The position numbers and the translations under genes are program-made. The notes beneath the pieces were generated by a model, which saw only the letters and a list, made by a program, of their open reading frames with translations, had not been told where the DNA came from and made no database searches. From Porphyra umbilicalis (taxonomy: Eukaryota; Rhodophyta; Bangiophyceae; Bangiales; Bangiaceae), in the NCBI GenBank assembly GCA_002049455.2, contig KV918915.1, positions 62,001-126,000 on the forward strand: a stretch of DNA of 64,000 nt. The letters run 5' to 3'. Shown piece by piece: positions 1 to 12,623 of the stretch; position 1 is the stretch's first letter; each line of letters starts with the position of its first letter.

Positions 1-608
1 CGTATCCGGATACGATTATTGGACCCGAGTATAATCCCCCAATTCCGACGGACAGCTCAATTAGAGCCCAAGAAGATCGCCATCCAGTCGTTAATCGAGT
101 GCTAAATGGACGTCAGTAGGACTTGAGATCTACACTTGATTTCAACGCCCCAACGGGCGCCGTCGAGGCGGTTTCCCGCCGTTTGTGTAAACGGACGTCA
201 GAATGACCGTTCTGAATCTCGTGTTACGCTCTGACAACAACGCAATCGAATCGAGTCCCGTGGTTGAACGGTTCCACCCGGGTCGGGCTGGATCGCCTCT
301 TGTCGCTGCCAAAATGTTCGGACGTTAGTCCCCAGATTGTCGGCACGCGAAAACAGAGGTCGACTGTGTTTATCCAGTATTATCCTGACGCGGGAAGCCT
401 CCTAACCGTATATATCCCTGTATCCTGAATCTCATATCTGGGATACGGATACGATATAATCTCGCAGTTTCTGTCGGACACGATAGATATATCCTCTCCT
501 CCTTTTTTCATACTGCATTTTGGATATGCGTTCCCGGCTCGTATCCGAAGTGGATACGGATGTAATGCACGGATACAATCCTCGTGGATATATCCATGAT
601 AACCCCTG
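1..608 (-). mobile_element. hAT-like MITE, copy 1 (cut by window edge)
   Basis: This AT-richer segment is the inverted counterpart of 12624-13378. Both carry the same blocks in the same order, including a long shared stretch around 150-330 here and 12900-13090 there. It ends in the terminal motif AACCCCTG, the complement of the CAGGGGTT that opens the other copy. Subterminal GGATAC/GTATCC motifs are dense at its ends, as is usual in hAT-derived MITEs. It has no coding capacity. It stops directly against a copia pol fragment, so it inserted into that retroelement. The left end lies outside the window, so no target duplication can be tested. Confidence 0.7.
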
Positions 609-2243
609 CTGTCGAGTACTAACGCACGGTGAGCCTTGTTGCTCACCAGGCGCTCACGACGTACGTGCAAGCCGATCAAGGGCAAGAATCGGCTAAGTTG
701 CAGATTGCCATGGAAGAGGAGATGGAGGCCATCCGCAAGAACAAGACTTGGCGCTTGACAGATCGCCCGGCCAGTCGACGCGTGCTGAAGGTCAAGCGGG
801 TTTACAAGGTCAAAAGCGAGGTTGGAATGAACGGAAAAAACACCACGCGGCACAAGGCGCGCCTGTGCTTCATGGGGAACCGGCAGATTAAGGGCTCGAA
901 TTTATCGAGACGTTCGCGGCGGTGGCCAGGTTCACTACCATCCGATGCATCCTGGCGATGACGGCGGCGAACGAGTGGGAGCTACATCAAATGAACGTCA
1001 AGACGGCCTTCCTCAACGGAGACCTTGACGAGGAGGTCTACATGGAGCAGCCAGACGGCTATGTCGATCCGACATATCTTGATAAAGTGTGTCCTCTCCT
1101 TTAAGCGCTGTATGGGCTGAAGCAAGCCCCCAAGATGTGGTACGCCAAGCTCGACGACTTCCTCAAGTCGCAGGCGCTTCACAACATTGACCCGGATGCA
1201 TCCCTCTACCTCCTTATGGATCACGTCGAAATCATCATCGTCCTGGTGTACGTCGACGATCTCCTGTTGGTGGCATCAATCCTGGCGGCAATCTACAAGA
1301 TTAAGGACGCTCTGCACAAGCGTTTGAGGATGAAGGACCTGGGCGAGGCGAAGGTCATCCTCGGGCTAGAGATTAGGCGTGACAAGGCGTTGGAAACCCT
1401 CAAGCTGTCGCAGGGAAAGTACGCGGCGCAAGCGTTGGAGAAGTTCGGGATGGCGGAGTGCAACCCGATCGGAACGCCGCTGGAGGTCGGCCTGCAGCTG
1501 GTAAAGGCCGACGAGAGCGACGACGCGCTGCCCTTCCGCGAAGCCGTCGGCAGTGTAATGTACCTGATGGTCGGGACGCGTCCTGACCTCGCCTTAGACA
1601 TCGGAAAGCTGAGTCGGTTTGTGTCGCGCTACGGCAAGGATATTTGGGCGGCGATCAAGCGCGTTCTACGGTATGTCAAGGGTTCGATGAACAAGGGGCA
1701 GGTCTTCGACAAGAACTCTTCTTGTGTTCTACAAGGCTTTAGTGATGCCGACTGGGCGGGTGACCACGAGACGCGACGTTCTACGACGGGCTTCACCTTC
1801 ATCTTCGGCGGAGCAGCCGTCAGCTGGGGTTCTAAGTTGCAGAAGACGGTGGCGCTGTCGACGATGGAAGCCGAGTACATGGCTCCATGTGAGTCCAGCA
1901 AGGAAGCTGTTTTGCGCAACAAGGTCGTGCAAAGCGTGGCATCTCAAGGGCTGCGGACAGCGATCTCGGGCGAGCCGATCAACGTCAAGGTCGACAACAG
2001 CAAGTGCATTGACTTCTCCAAGAACCCAGTCGAGCACAAGCGCACGAAGCACATCGACAATCGCTACCACTTCGTGCGAGAGGCCATCACGACGGACAAT
2101 GTGACACTGGAGCATTGTGCAACGGACGACATAGTGGCGGACCCGATGACGAAGGAGCTCGGCAAGACCAAGCACGACAAGCATGTCGAGGCCATGGGGC
2201 TTCGCAAATTACAAGAACCGCCGCGGCAACAAGCAAGGAGGAG
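609..2243 (+). mobile_element. Ty1/copia Pol relic (reverse transcriptase and RNase H)
   Basis: The segment encodes the C-terminal half of a Ty1/copia polyprotein. The N-terminal part of the reverse transcriptase is recognisable by the block around VKTAFLNGDL. The palm motif YVDDLLLV follows at about 1249-1272, and then the copia RNase H with its SDADWAGD and STMEAEY blocks. It runs to about 2210, just before a purine-rich tract. Gag, protease and integrase are absent; the 5' side is occupied by a MITE. The element is broken, with a small number of breaks in the part kept. The RNase H half is well preserved, which suggests middling age. Confidence 0.9.
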
Positions 2244-2650
2244 TGTAGAACTGTGATGATTGTCGCCAACTCCACTGGCGGTTCGCGGATGGATGATGGT
2301 CGGTAACCCCTATGGTACCGCAGATGGTACATTTGCAAGACGTGGTCAAGCTGCACACTTTTGTGTTGGGTCATCTTGGGGCGTTACTTTTGGCGTATTT
2401 TGGATTTGATCTTCGCTTTGCTCTAGTGGCTTTTGATTTGGTGAGTGATTCGATTTAGTGCGAGGGCGTGGGCGTCGCTGTGGGCGCTGGAGGGGGGAGC
2501 ACTAGGGCCGGTGAACACTATTTGAGAGGTGCTCTCGGTTGGAAGGGTCGGGGAACCAGAGGACAACCAAAAAAGTACGTTCGCACACACACACACAAGC
2601 TCAAGCCACTCAACCACTTGACCGTGGTCCCCCAACCCCAATCCACACTG
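2244..2650 (+). repeat. Probable 3' LTR of the copia relic
   Basis: Immediately after the RNase H region comes a purine tract (AAGGAGGAG) and then TGTAGAAC, a plausible polypurine-tract/LTR-start junction. The following 400 bases have no coding pattern and include a short CA microsatellite near 2585-2601. The outer end is not defined because the matching 5' LTR is not in the window. The call rests on position only. Confidence 0.4.
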
Positions 2651-2788
2651 CGCTTCAACAAGCTCCGCATCACACGCATGCACGGCCAAGCGTGGCGGCG
2701 ATCTCGTTATGCCGTAAGGCACGGCGCAACAGTCTTGTTACTGTGCGATTTCGTGTTCCGCCGGGCAACCCCAAGTCGGGCACCCTGC

Positions 2789-4435
2789 TTAGGCGTTTTT
2801 CGAGTCGTCGACGGCGTCGGCCGGATGTTCGATCTCGTCTTCTTCGACGTCACCGTCGGCAATTGCATGAACGCAGATAGGCAGTTGGCGACGCTCGCGA
2901 GGGCAATATGGTTCGGCACACTGTGCGGCGAAGTGCCCCGGCTTGTTACAATTGTAACAAATATCAGCCCGATTGGATTGAGGCGCAGCCGCCCGCGGGG
3001 GCGGCGGGGCGCGAACCGGTGTGAACGGTCGTTCCGTCGTTGTCCGCTGGTCCTGTGTCGCGTAAGCGACTTTGATTGCCGTTGGGCGAGTCATCTCGAG
3101 CTGCAAGCGCAGCTTGTTGGTGCCGTCCCAATACATCTGGGCGGTAGCAACAGTCTCGGAAAGAGTCCGATCCGGGAATTGGTCATTCAAGACCCGCACG
3201 TGCGCTTGCACAAGGTCCGAAAGACCAGTGATGAAGACGTCCTTAACATCTTGGATGTTGAACAAACCGTTCAGGAGGTCGCATTGCGTTTTCACGTGGT
3301 GACCAAAGGCCGTGGGCGCCTCGTTGTCTTGTTGCTTCATCGTAATGATGTCTTCGTAGGCGTTAGCCATAGTCGCGTGTGTCGCATACTTCGAAAGAAG
3401 CCAGTTGGCGGCATCTCCGTATGTACGGATGTCATAACGCTTACGTCCGAGGGTGCTGTTAAGCGCGCTGGAGAAGGCCATTTTGGCGTTGCCGGCTAGT
3501 CGAAAGACAATGAGCGGAAAGGCTTGACCGTGCGTCAGCCGAGCCGCGTCGCACGCGCGGCGAAAGGTCGTTAAGAACGTGAAGATGCCCAGGGGCAGGG
3601 CTCCCGTGAATGGCTGTTGCCCATGGAACGCTCCGTCTAAACTTTTGTTGAGACGATGCGACCTTCGTGCCAACTTAGGCGTGTACGTCAGTTGACAGCG
3701 GATCATGAAGTACGTCCTGTAGTCCAGGAGTGTCTTGAAGCGGCTATTAGCCGGCCGGATCACTTTGATCCTATGGGCTTTTTCAACTCGCTCCTTTCGT
3801 TTGGTGGCGGTCGCGGGGCGCTTGCGCGCGGCCGCGTCCGACTCGCTCGAGCTGTCGCTCGGTGAGGACCCACTTGGGGGCGACGGCGGGCCTGGCGGCC
3901 CGTGGCCATCGTCCGAAGAGGACGTGTCCGTCGCGTTGGAGTTGTCGTCGTCTGACGACGTCGGGCTTGACCCAGAGGCAGAATCATCTGAAGATGAGGA
4001 AGGCGCGGCGTAAGCCGGATCGTCCTTGCGGACGGACTTGTCTTTAGTAACCTTGCTTGTTTTCTTGACATTCTTGGTCTTGTCGCCCGACTGGCGGCGA
4101 GACTTAGCAACACGGCGTTCCTCCTCGTGGGAGTCGACGTTGCGCAGGGCCTCGACGTCGTCGACCAACTTGTCGTTGGCTCGCGCAAGAGACTCGTTAG
4201 TCTGTTCTTGGGCCGTTAGGCGTCGCTGAAGTGCTTCAACGGCCGCCTTCAGGCTCTCCACCACCTGCATCTGCCCGGAGACGGCTTGATCAGCAGGGAT
4301 GGGAGGAGTAGGAGCACCGTCCGTTGGGGCGGCGGAAGCGCCAGGAGTGCTATGTCCCCTGCCCGGCGGCCGGTAGCCAGCTGGCAACTTTCCGTCTCTG
4401 GCTCGCCGAGTGCCGCCGGTACCACCAGTAGACAT
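2789..4435 (-). mobile_element. Retrotransposon Gag-like ORF with zinc knuckle
   Basis: An open frame of 548 codons on the minus strand looks whole. Its N-terminal third is low complexity: a coiled-coil-like stretch rich in Gln/Glu/Ala near residues 55-100, then an acidic Ser/Asp-rich tract. The middle third resembles an LTR-retrotransposon capsid region. A CCHC zinc knuckle (CYNCNKPGHFAAQC) lies near the C terminus, followed by a short acidic tail. No protease, integrase or RT follows before the opposing copia relic, so only the Gag part of the element is left, or it is a Gag-only non-autonomous element. It lies tail-to-tail with the copia relic. Copia versus gypsy affiliation was not settled. 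Confidence 0.75.
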
Positions 4436-5000
4436 ACTGGGACCTGAACAATGTGTTCCGACTTGGCTAACGCCCTGCGCGCCAACGTCGAAGATCTCAA
4501 CCGTGATGCCCCCGGCACCACGCCCACAAATCGATGGCGTACGCCTCGCGCGCCAAGCTACCGTATCGACACCATCACAATGCCACGAGGCAGCGAGAGA
4601 GATCTCGGGAAAACCGTGCCGCCGGCCACAATGAAGTCGAGGGTATCCCCTACTGCTCCACCAAATGTGGTATTAATAACGTTGGTGCAATTACCAGTGT
4701 ACTGAGACCCACCGTAGCCAAGCAATAAAGCGAGTTCTATCGCCATCGCGGCGAGGAAGAAAGACCTTTTGTTGAAGGGCATCCGATGGGGAGCCGGGTG
4801 GTGCCCACGACGGCGACCTCCGACCCACGGTGATGTAATACAATTGAGGGCACCGGTGGATCGACCGTCCGATCACAAGCGATCGTAATGAGTGGCGGCA
4901 GACAGATAAGACAGGCAAGCAAACAAACAATAAAAAAAGAACAATACGGAAGTAACCCTCCGAAGGGCGTGCCACAGGCCAATTCCCTCAATACATGGGC
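4436..5000 (-). other. Leader of the Gag element, possible LTR
   Basis: No gene. Read on the minus strand this lies just upstream of the Gag ORF. An ACCACA / TTTGGTGG junction near 4660-4675 could be an LTR end followed by a primer-binding site, and the next 300 bases toward 4980 could be the LTR itself. No second copy is present to compare, so this is a positional guess. Confidence 0.25.
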
Positions 5001-5100
5001 TTTGGCTCTTCAGGGAGGCTACTTCTGGTCAATTGCCAAGTGGAAGCAGGGTCATGCTACACACAGTGTGGGTGTCACTTGAAGCACCTTGTGAAATCTG

Positions 5101-5180
5101 AGGGTGCTACTTGGGGCGTCGCAAGGGCGTTTTGGCTGCCTAGTGGGGCGTCAGAAGGGCGTCTTATCCGCCGTGCGCCC
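5101..5180 (+). repeat. Dispersed 80-bp repeat, copy 1
   Basis: The segment starting AGGGTGCTACTTGGGGCGTC is closely similar, in inverted orientation, to 25208-25292. Both share CTACTTGGGGCGTC, GGCTGCCTA and GGGGCGTCA-GGGCGTCTTATCC-type blocks at about the same spacing. The second copy sits in a longer stretch rich in GACGCCC motifs. This is probably the terminal part of an unnamed MITE family. No target duplication was identified. Confidence 0.6.
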
Positions 5181-5464
5181 CTCACGCCAGGGACGTTAGT
5201 CGATAATCATCACACGATAATGATCGTCATAATTATCGCGAAGTCATCGAAATTATGCCAGCACGAGCTGATAATGATCGTCTGTGGGCCACGTGTTCAT
5301 ACTCAATTTGAAAATCATACATGCCATGCAGCACGTGGACCAAGCTGTCACCGCCACAGGCTCTTTCCTAGCTGCGGCTTCGTTCGTGTGACGGTTCAAG
5401 TGACGGTGTGGGGCGGCCAGCTATTGGTTGCAACACGAAAAAATGTGATCACATGTGATCACAC

Positions 5465-5501
5465 GAAGCAACGTCGGAAAAGATCTTTCCGACGTTGCTT
5501 C
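5465..5501. repeat. Perfect 16-bp inverted repeat (hairpin)
   Basis: Arms GAAGCAACGTCGGAAA (5465-5480) and its exact complement (5486-5501) enclose a 5-base loop. The hairpin is flanked on both sides by the palindrome GTGATCAC, twice on the left (near 5445-5462) and once on the right (near 5504-5511). It is not in a recognised gene. It could be the core of a small hairpin MITE. Confidence 0.85.
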
Positions 5502-5511
5502 AGGTGATCAC

Positions 5512-7389
5512 GTCGACCTTGCCACGTGCTGGTCTTGTGGAACGGTTTCCAGTGCGAACTTGGAAAAAAATCAATTCCAACTTGACTGGTTTGATGAGCA
5601 TTCGAGTCTGTCGGCTCCTACTGGCTGCAGTCGAAAGCGACGCCACAGTCGAGTCGGGCCCCGTCTTCCCCCATCATCGGCTACTCCCCAAGCCCCTCAG
5701 CCTTGTCCCAAAGACAAGCTGGTCCCTTACGTTGCCCTGTGGCAGATAGCCGCCTCTCCGTCCCCGTTTCTGTACGACATCATAAATTCAAGGATTCCTC
5801 AGCATGCCCTCAGCGCGATACGAGCGTACGCTGTGGGTATCATGGCGAGCCAAAGCTGCCCCCCCAGAGGAGTTCTTCCCTGGCTCTGCACAGCCTGCTG
5901 CGTGGACGATCCAGCGAGGCGTTCCTGGTGTGGCGATCGTGGCGCAAAGGGTTCAATTTCAGGCTCTCTGGCACGGTAACGAGGCGCCGGCAACGAGGCG
6001 AGGGAAATAAAGGCGTCGCCCTCATGGCATGTGTTGAACCACGGAGTTCTACTGCATCGGTGTGCGCCCGTGCCGTGCCCAGCATCCGAGCACTCGAAGA
6101 CAGCCCTTAGACCGACAAGCACTTACGTTAAATTCATCAGAAACATTCCGCTTCACACTGTCAAACGAACGGACGACCCACTGCGACATTTCCAAGCTGA
6201 GAGCTCGTCACACGTAGCGTCAAATGAACGAAGGAATTGCTAAGAAAGGGCCTCAGGCCCGTTCTCATTCGCGCTTCGTGTGACGCCACATTCATGTGTT
6301 GGCGCTGTGATGTGAGACTGCAGCGCGCAGACAAGAACGACACTTTCGAGGTGATGTTACAAATACATGTCCAAGTCCAAATCAATTCGAAGCGAAAAAG
6401 ATCTAACAGGCTGTCAGACACGAATTAGGTCGCCATTAAATTAACTACACAAACAGTTGGGCTGATGGTTTCTATAACATGGAACGACATTTATTGAGAA
6501 CTATTGATAAAGGAAACCATCGATGATGATTTCGTCGAAATCTTACAACCCTGCCTCACGCCCAGTCAAGATACCCCCGAGTCGGACATTAGGATGACCG
6601 GCCATTCATTGGCCAGATTCTCATGTGTCAGACACTTTTCTCTTGTCCAGCGGTTGGAACCAGCTTTCTGAGGACGTGTCACAACCGTAGCTGGCAGCAG
6701 GCGCATGAGGGCGTCTCGGGGCGTTCACAGCGCACGTGTTTTTTCCAATGTGAGACAAATGGAGAGTCTACCTGCTGAACCGTGCGAATCGAGTCGATCT
6801 GGAGCAAGCCGGGTCGCCATCACGCTCGTTGCAGACCGGGCCATATTGAGCACTATGATGACTCCGGATGGTCTTCGTTTTTTGGATGAGCCATTGATCG
6901 AAGGACGAGGGGAGTAGTAGCTTGGGTTCTACGATACATATCGGGAACGAGATGACATCAGTGCGTCAAGGTGGAACAATCTTTTCATCAGAGGTAGCGT
7001 GAGAAGAGCAGCAGCTTCAAGAAAACTAGTACGTCAAAAGTGGGCAAACCAAGCAGCATTATTCACCTCGAGCTTCGATATCATTGTGCGTCACCATTAG
7101 AAACAGAAATATATGCTTTTTCCCTGCTTTTTTGCGCTTCTTATGTGTACGCCACTTGGAACCGTGGGGACGGTATGAGTTTCACGTGTACGCTGCAATG
7201 ATGCAACGTGTCCGCATCCGAATGTCCGCCCTCAACCGGGCGTGTAGCGCAAAGGGCAACGAACAAACAGCCCCGGCGTTTGCAGGACAAGGGAAGACCA
7301 CCTGGACAAGATTCAGTGTCACCTGCACCCAGGGTGGCGCCGACCACACCACCGCTACCTTGTTCTCCGGGGCCCCGGGACCCCAAGGA
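5512..7389. other. Intergenic region, no gene recognised
   Basis: About 1.9 kb of near-balanced composition. Open frames are short and overlap on both strands, and none has a recognisable motif. I see no LTR, TIR or RNA gene. Confidence 0.6.
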
Positions 7390-8296
7390 GGATGAGGAGG
7401 AGGCAAGTGCCGGGGACCCCGAAGGTTCCGATGCCTACCCCCGCGGCTTCTCCGCGTTGACCCTTGCGGGCAGCGCCGAGTGGGAACAGCGCGCGGCGGT
7501 CCGCGCGGACGGGGCCGGCGCGGCTTACGACGAGCGCTGGGACGCCACGTGGCGCGGTGCCCACGCCGGCACTGCCGGTGACGGGCCCGGTCGCTGATGG
7601 GCGTCCGAGTCGGGCGGTGGCGCCGCTGCCCCCCGTCGCGACCGCGAGGATCGCTGGGAGGGCGGGCCCGGCCGCCGTGCCGATGTGTCGGACGACCGCG
7701 TGTGGCCGGCGGCCGGCCCGAGCGATGGTCACAGCTTTATGGCCGCCGGCCGTGAGGGGCCCGCGTGGCCCTCCAACGGCGGCCAGGGCCGCGATGGCGG
7801 CGCTAGCGGCGGGTGCTACGGGCGGTCGGAGTACCTCCCTACCGGCGACGCCGCGGCGCCCGCCGGTCCGCGACCCGCGCGCTGGGATGCCGCCCGCGAC
7901 AACGACGGTCCCGCAATGGCGCCGATGGAGCTGACGGTTGCCGGCCCCGTCGTGACCCCCATTCCGGGGCAACCGGACGTCGCCTATGGTTGGTGATGGT
8001 CCACGTCGTGGACGCCCCCTACTCCGGTGACGGCCACGGAGTGACAGGCCTCGCTGACGTCCGGGCAGGTCGTCGCCTTGTTCGGGTACGACCCGTCCGT
8101 CAACTGGTCCGAGGTGGGGCCCCGCGAGATCACCGCCGCTATGATCGAGTACGCCCGCATCGGGCTCGCTGCCGACATTTCCCCCTGCCAGGAGTCCCCG
8201 CGGACGCGGGCGAAGCGGTTCCACGCCGCTCTGCGGCGCGTCCTACGCAAGATGGGCCGCCGCGTTCACGTATGCGCGTATCGTCGTCACGACTGA
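7390..8296 (+). pseudogene. Degenerate GC-rich coding-like fragment
   Basis: The sequence switches abruptly to very GC-rich DNA with codon-like periodicity on the plus strand. Recognisable protein-like stretches change frame along the way. They include an acidic start near 7390 and, near 8080-8280, a stretch containing FGYDPSVNWSEVGPREITAA. The last stretch looks like real protein, but I do not recognise the family. It abuts the 3' end of the gypsy relic in the opposite orientation. It is probably a decayed fragment of a retroelement or captured gene, with several breaks. Confidence 0.35.
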
Positions 8297-8699
8297 GGGC
8301 ATCGCCCTGGCCCCGTAGGTGTGGCGCTTGGTCCGACGGCGTTAGGCCGTCGTCCGCCGTATGATGAAGCCGCGAGCGTTCTCTTCGTACCACTTAGGTT
8401 GTCCGCTGCCCGTCGTGGCCCCGCCGTTTCTTGGCCGCTGGTCTGCATCCCCCCCGCGGCGGCCCCAAGACCCCAAAAAACCCCACGACCGCCCCTGCCG
8501 GGCCCGGCCGCCGCGCCGACCCAGGGGGTCAGGCACGGATGGCCGGGGGCGGCGCCGCGGCGCCGCCCGAGGCGGCGCCGCCTTCGGGAGCCGCGTCTTG
8601 CGGGACCGCCGGCGGCGGGTCGGCGGACGTGTGGGGCAGCCCCAAGCGCGCGGCGCGGCGCAGGTAAACGCGCAGTGTCTCGCGCGGGGCGTCCGCGGC

Positions 8700-10278
8700 G
8701 TCCATTCAGGTGGGCCGCGGGTACCCGGTCCAGTAGACTTGAATCCGGAGAGTGCCGTCGGGCAGCGTCGCGTGGTCCGCGGTGCGGTCCACGGCGTACC
8801 GCTGGCCGTAGGCCTCCGCCCCATGGAAGGAGCGCGCTGCCCGCAGCGCGGGGTGTTGAGCAGGGTACTCGGGCCCGCTTAAAGCGCCCCTGCGTCACCT
8901 TCAGCGTTGCCCGCATCTGCGGAATGAGCTGCACGAGGCGGGTCAGGAGGGCGGCTTGGCCCCGCTTCTCGGCGGCGGTGCCGCGCTGGGCCGTGATGGG
9001 GTACGCCCAGGACTTGGGGATGTTTTTGAATGCCCAGCTGGATACCCCCATGGGGTTGCCCAGTTTTAGCGGGGTAACCCAGGTGGTACGGTGGGGGCGA
9101 CTGTTATACGCCAGCGTCAGAGCCCCAAGGAGTTGGTCCCACGACCGCGGGTGCTCCGCCACGTAGTGGTTGAGGATCGTATGCATCGTGCGGTTGAACC
9201 GCTCCGTCTGCCCGTTCGTCTGCGGGTGTGACGGTGACGTCACCTTAGGCTCAATGTCGAGCAGGTTGCAAACCTGGCCCCAGAAGTGCCTAGTGAGCTG
9301 GGGTCCCCCAACCTAGAGGAGCCGGTCCGGCGGACCATAAGCGCCCACCCAGTAGTCCAGGACGACCGAGGCGCAGTCCCCCGCCGACATACCGTCCATA
9401 GGGATGGCGCGCACCAGCTTGGTGAACCGATCGGTGATCACCAGGATGAACCGGTGGCCGGCGGCCGTCCGCTCGAGGGGCCCGTAGAGGTCCGCCGCAA
9501 TGTCCTGGAAGGGCATGGTGGCGGGAAACAGAGTGAGGGTCGAGCGCCGCGCCAGTGTGCGCACGCGGTGCCGGGCACAGCTGTCGCAATTCCTCACGTA
9601 GGAAACGACGTCGGCCGACATGCCCACCCAGTAGTAATACCGCCGCATCGCCGCATACGACCGGGACTCCCCGGGGTGCCCAGCGAGGGTCGCGTCGTGC
9701 TCCAGGTGAAGGACCCTCTTCTGAAAGGAGGCCGGGACCACCAACTGGTGTGCGCCGTCGGGTGCCGCGCGTCGGCGGAAGATCTCATCGGGGTCCTCAA
9801 AGAACGGGATGTGCCGCCAGGCGTTCAGGGCCTTCACGATCTCCTTGCAGTACCCGTCGTCGGCTTGGGACGAGAGCACCGCGTCCCAATCAATGTCACG
9901 GACCGTAGGGCCGCCGACGTAGCTGGCCTCATCGAGCCCCCGGACCGTGTTGGTCCGCACGGTAAAGATGGGGACCGCGTCGTCGAACGCAGTCTCGTCG
10001 CTGGCCCCGGACTTCAGGCGGGAGATGCTGTCGGCCATGAAGTGCGTCATTCCCGGCTTGTAGGCGACGTCGAACTCCAACCCGCTTAGGCATAGGCGCC
10101 AACGTTCCAGGCAGGGATTCCCCGAGCCCTCGATGTTGAGGATCCACCGCAGGCAGTCGTGGTCTGTGCGCACGAGGAAACAGTCACACTCGAGGTAGGG
10201 GCGGAGCTTGAGCGACGCCCAGACGACCGCCAAGCACCTCTTCTCCGTGACCCCGTTGGGGAGCTCGTTCGTTACCAT
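8700..10278 (-). other. Gypsy relic part: RNase H tail and integrase
   Basis: This part carries the end of RNase H and then an integrase. The zinc-binding region near 9580-9700 has paired His residues followed by CDSCARH. The catalytic core near 9300-9550 includes the ADLYGPL and DRFTKLVRA blocks, and the core end near 9190-9243 carries PQTNGQTERFNRT, a hallmark of gypsy integrases. A Pro/Arg-rich C-terminal extension follows. It belongs to the element at 8287-16434. Confidence 0.85.
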
Positions 10279-11585
10279 CCGCCGGCTGATATACGCGACC
10301 GGCTGGAGCTTCCGTCGTCTTGCTCCTGCAGCACGGCGGCGCCTACTTGCGTCCCGCAGGCGTCCACGTCGAGGACGTACTTCCGCCCGCGCCGCGGGAG
10401 TGCGAGGATCGGTGGGGTCGTGAGGGCCCCCTTGAGCCGGTCGAACGCCTGCTGCTGCAATGGCGTGGCGGGGGGCACTAGGACAGGGGCCGTGGACCCC
10501 ATGTGGTCCGTCAATGGCGCCGCCATCCGTGCGAAGTTCGGCACGAACCGGCGGAAGACGTTACACATCCCCACGAAGCTTCGTACTTGCGTGCGGGTCG
10601 TGGGGAAGTGCGCCTGGCGCAGGGCGCGCGTGTGCGCGTCCATCACGCCGAGCTGTCCCGGGTTGATTTCGTGCCCGAGGTACTTCACGGTCTTACGAAA
10701 GAACCGGCACTTGGGCAGGCGGAGTGTCACTTCCGCGTCGCGAAGCAGGCGCAGAACGCGGTCGACGTGGCCGACATGTTTCTCTTCCGTCTTGGAGTAC
10801 ACGATGACATTGTCGAGGTAGATATGGCAGCTTTGCCACTTCACCCCGGAGAGGATGATGTCCAGCGCCCGCTGGAACGTCGCCGGGGCGTTTGTTGAGC
10901 CGAACAGCATCCGTTTGTACTGGTACGCGCCCTCGTGGCACACGAAAGCCGTCTTCTCCCGATCTTCGGGCGCGATGGCAACCTGCCAGTACCCGGCGTT
11001 GCAATCCAACGTCAAGAAGATGGTCGCCTCGCCGAGGCTGTCGATGCACTCGTCCATCCGGGGCCGCGGGTACGAGTCCTTCTTGGTGACGACGTTCAGC
11101 AGTCGATAATCGATGCAGAAGCGGAGGGTGCCATCATTCTTGGGGACGAGCACGACCGAGAAGCCCCATTCCGACGACGTCGGTTCGATGACGTCCGCGA
11201 CCAGGTGCCGCTTGACCTCGGCCGTCTCGGCCTCCTGCGCCGTGTGCCCCGCGCGGCTCGGCGCGAAGCGGACGGGCCGGGCGCCGGCGTGGAGGTCGAT
11301 GCGGTGCTGGGTGGCCTTGATGACGCCCAGCGCCTGGCCCGTCCACATTGCCTTGTGCTGGTCCAGCATGCGGCGGATCCGGGTGTGCAGCGCCAGGTAG
11401 ACATCCGGTAGGTCGACGTCCTCCACTTGCGGAGGGGACGCGGGCGGCGCTGCGGCTGCCACGGCGCCGCCTTCGCCCGGGTCCCGGGGTCGCGCGAGGA
11501 TTGCGGGCCCACTTCCCGCTGCCGTCGCCGGGTCCGAGCTCCGCCCGGACGCCGGGTCGTCCCGGGTGCTTGACTTCGCCGCCAC
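10272..11585 (-). other. Gypsy relic part: reverse transcriptase and RNase H
   Basis: The frame contains the gypsy RT blocks in order: SEWGFSVVLVPKNDGTLRFC, IDYRLLN, the palm region YLD.VIVYSK near 10785-10810, KCRFF and the YLGHEI block, and the connection region RSFVGMCNVFRRFVPNFA. The RNase H start (YVLDVDACGTQVGAAVLQ) follows near 10350. An Ala/Pro-rich linker precedes RT near 11440-11585. This is the best-preserved part of the element. Confidence 0.9.
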
Positions 11586-11591
11586 GACGTC

Positions 11592-12620
11592 TTAGGCGGC
11601 CGTGGCAGACGTGAAGGCAGTGGCGGGCGGTCCACCGGGGGGTGCCCCGGGGAGCACCTGTACGACGCCCGTCGTGAGCAGCTCGACGTAGCCGACGTTG
11701 GCCCTCTGCCGGAGGATGACCTCGCGCGCGCCAAAGTTGGTCACGATGACCGGGAAAGATAGCCCCGGCACAAGGTCGTGCACGCCGTTGGCGATGGTGA
11801 CACCAGCCGTCGTGAAAAGGCGCGAGGCGTCGAACACCTGGCCCAGGCCCTTCCGGATAGTCCGCACCCAGAAGACCGTGGCCGCCGACGGCGGAAGCCG
11901 CGTCTTGTGCGTCGCGCGGAGAACGCAGGAGACGCCGATCGAGCGGTCAACATCGTCCATCGGCCCCCGTAGGATCGCCGTGACGGACCCGTCCGTCCAA
12001 CGGATGGACCCACTTTAAGGCAAGATGGCGTGGGCGTTGTCGTCGATGGACGTGGAGCCCAACATGACTGGGACGGACAGGTCGTCGACGACGAGGAAGG
12101 AAACCGGGACGATCCGTGCGCCCGTCTGGAGCCACAGCGTGACGGGACCGCCAGTGCGTAACCGCGCGTTGTTGGCGTCTCGCAGACGTACCTGTTCCTC
12201 CTCCTAGGAGATGACAACCTGGGGAAGCCAGTCGGGGGCGAGGGCGTTCCGGCGGACCCAGTTGGGGCCCACCCCCGTGTCGACGACGACGCCGAACGCA
12301 AGGAGGGACAGATCGTCCAGCCCCAGCGAGGCCACGATGCGGTAGTTGTGCAGGCTGAAAAGCAGCACATCCTTGCCCCCGGACGGGGTGCCTGGCGCCC
12401 GCGTGGTGTCCGCGACGGCAGTGGCGTGGCGGCGAAAGCGGGTTCGCTCGCGCCGGGCGCGTCCCCGGAGGCGCCGCCGGAGCCCCTGCCCGATGCACGC
12501 CCCGTTGGCGGGTGAGTCCGCCTGGATGCCATCCCCGCCACCACACGGCCGGAGGTCGGAGTGGCCAAGGGCCAGTACCGATGTGGCGACCGGCGGCGAC
12601 GGAGGGACGACCTCGGTGGT
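11592..12620 (-). other. Gypsy relic part: protease-like region
   Basis: The region between the MITE and RT has coding-like GC periodicity, with beta-strand-rich stretches such as FPVIVTNFGAREVIL near 11700-11760. Its position upstream of RT is where gypsy elements keep their aspartic protease, and strand-rich stretches suit that fold. I could not point with confidence to a DTG/DSG motif. The assignment is mainly positional. Confidence 0.5.
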
Positions 12621-12623
12621 TAC

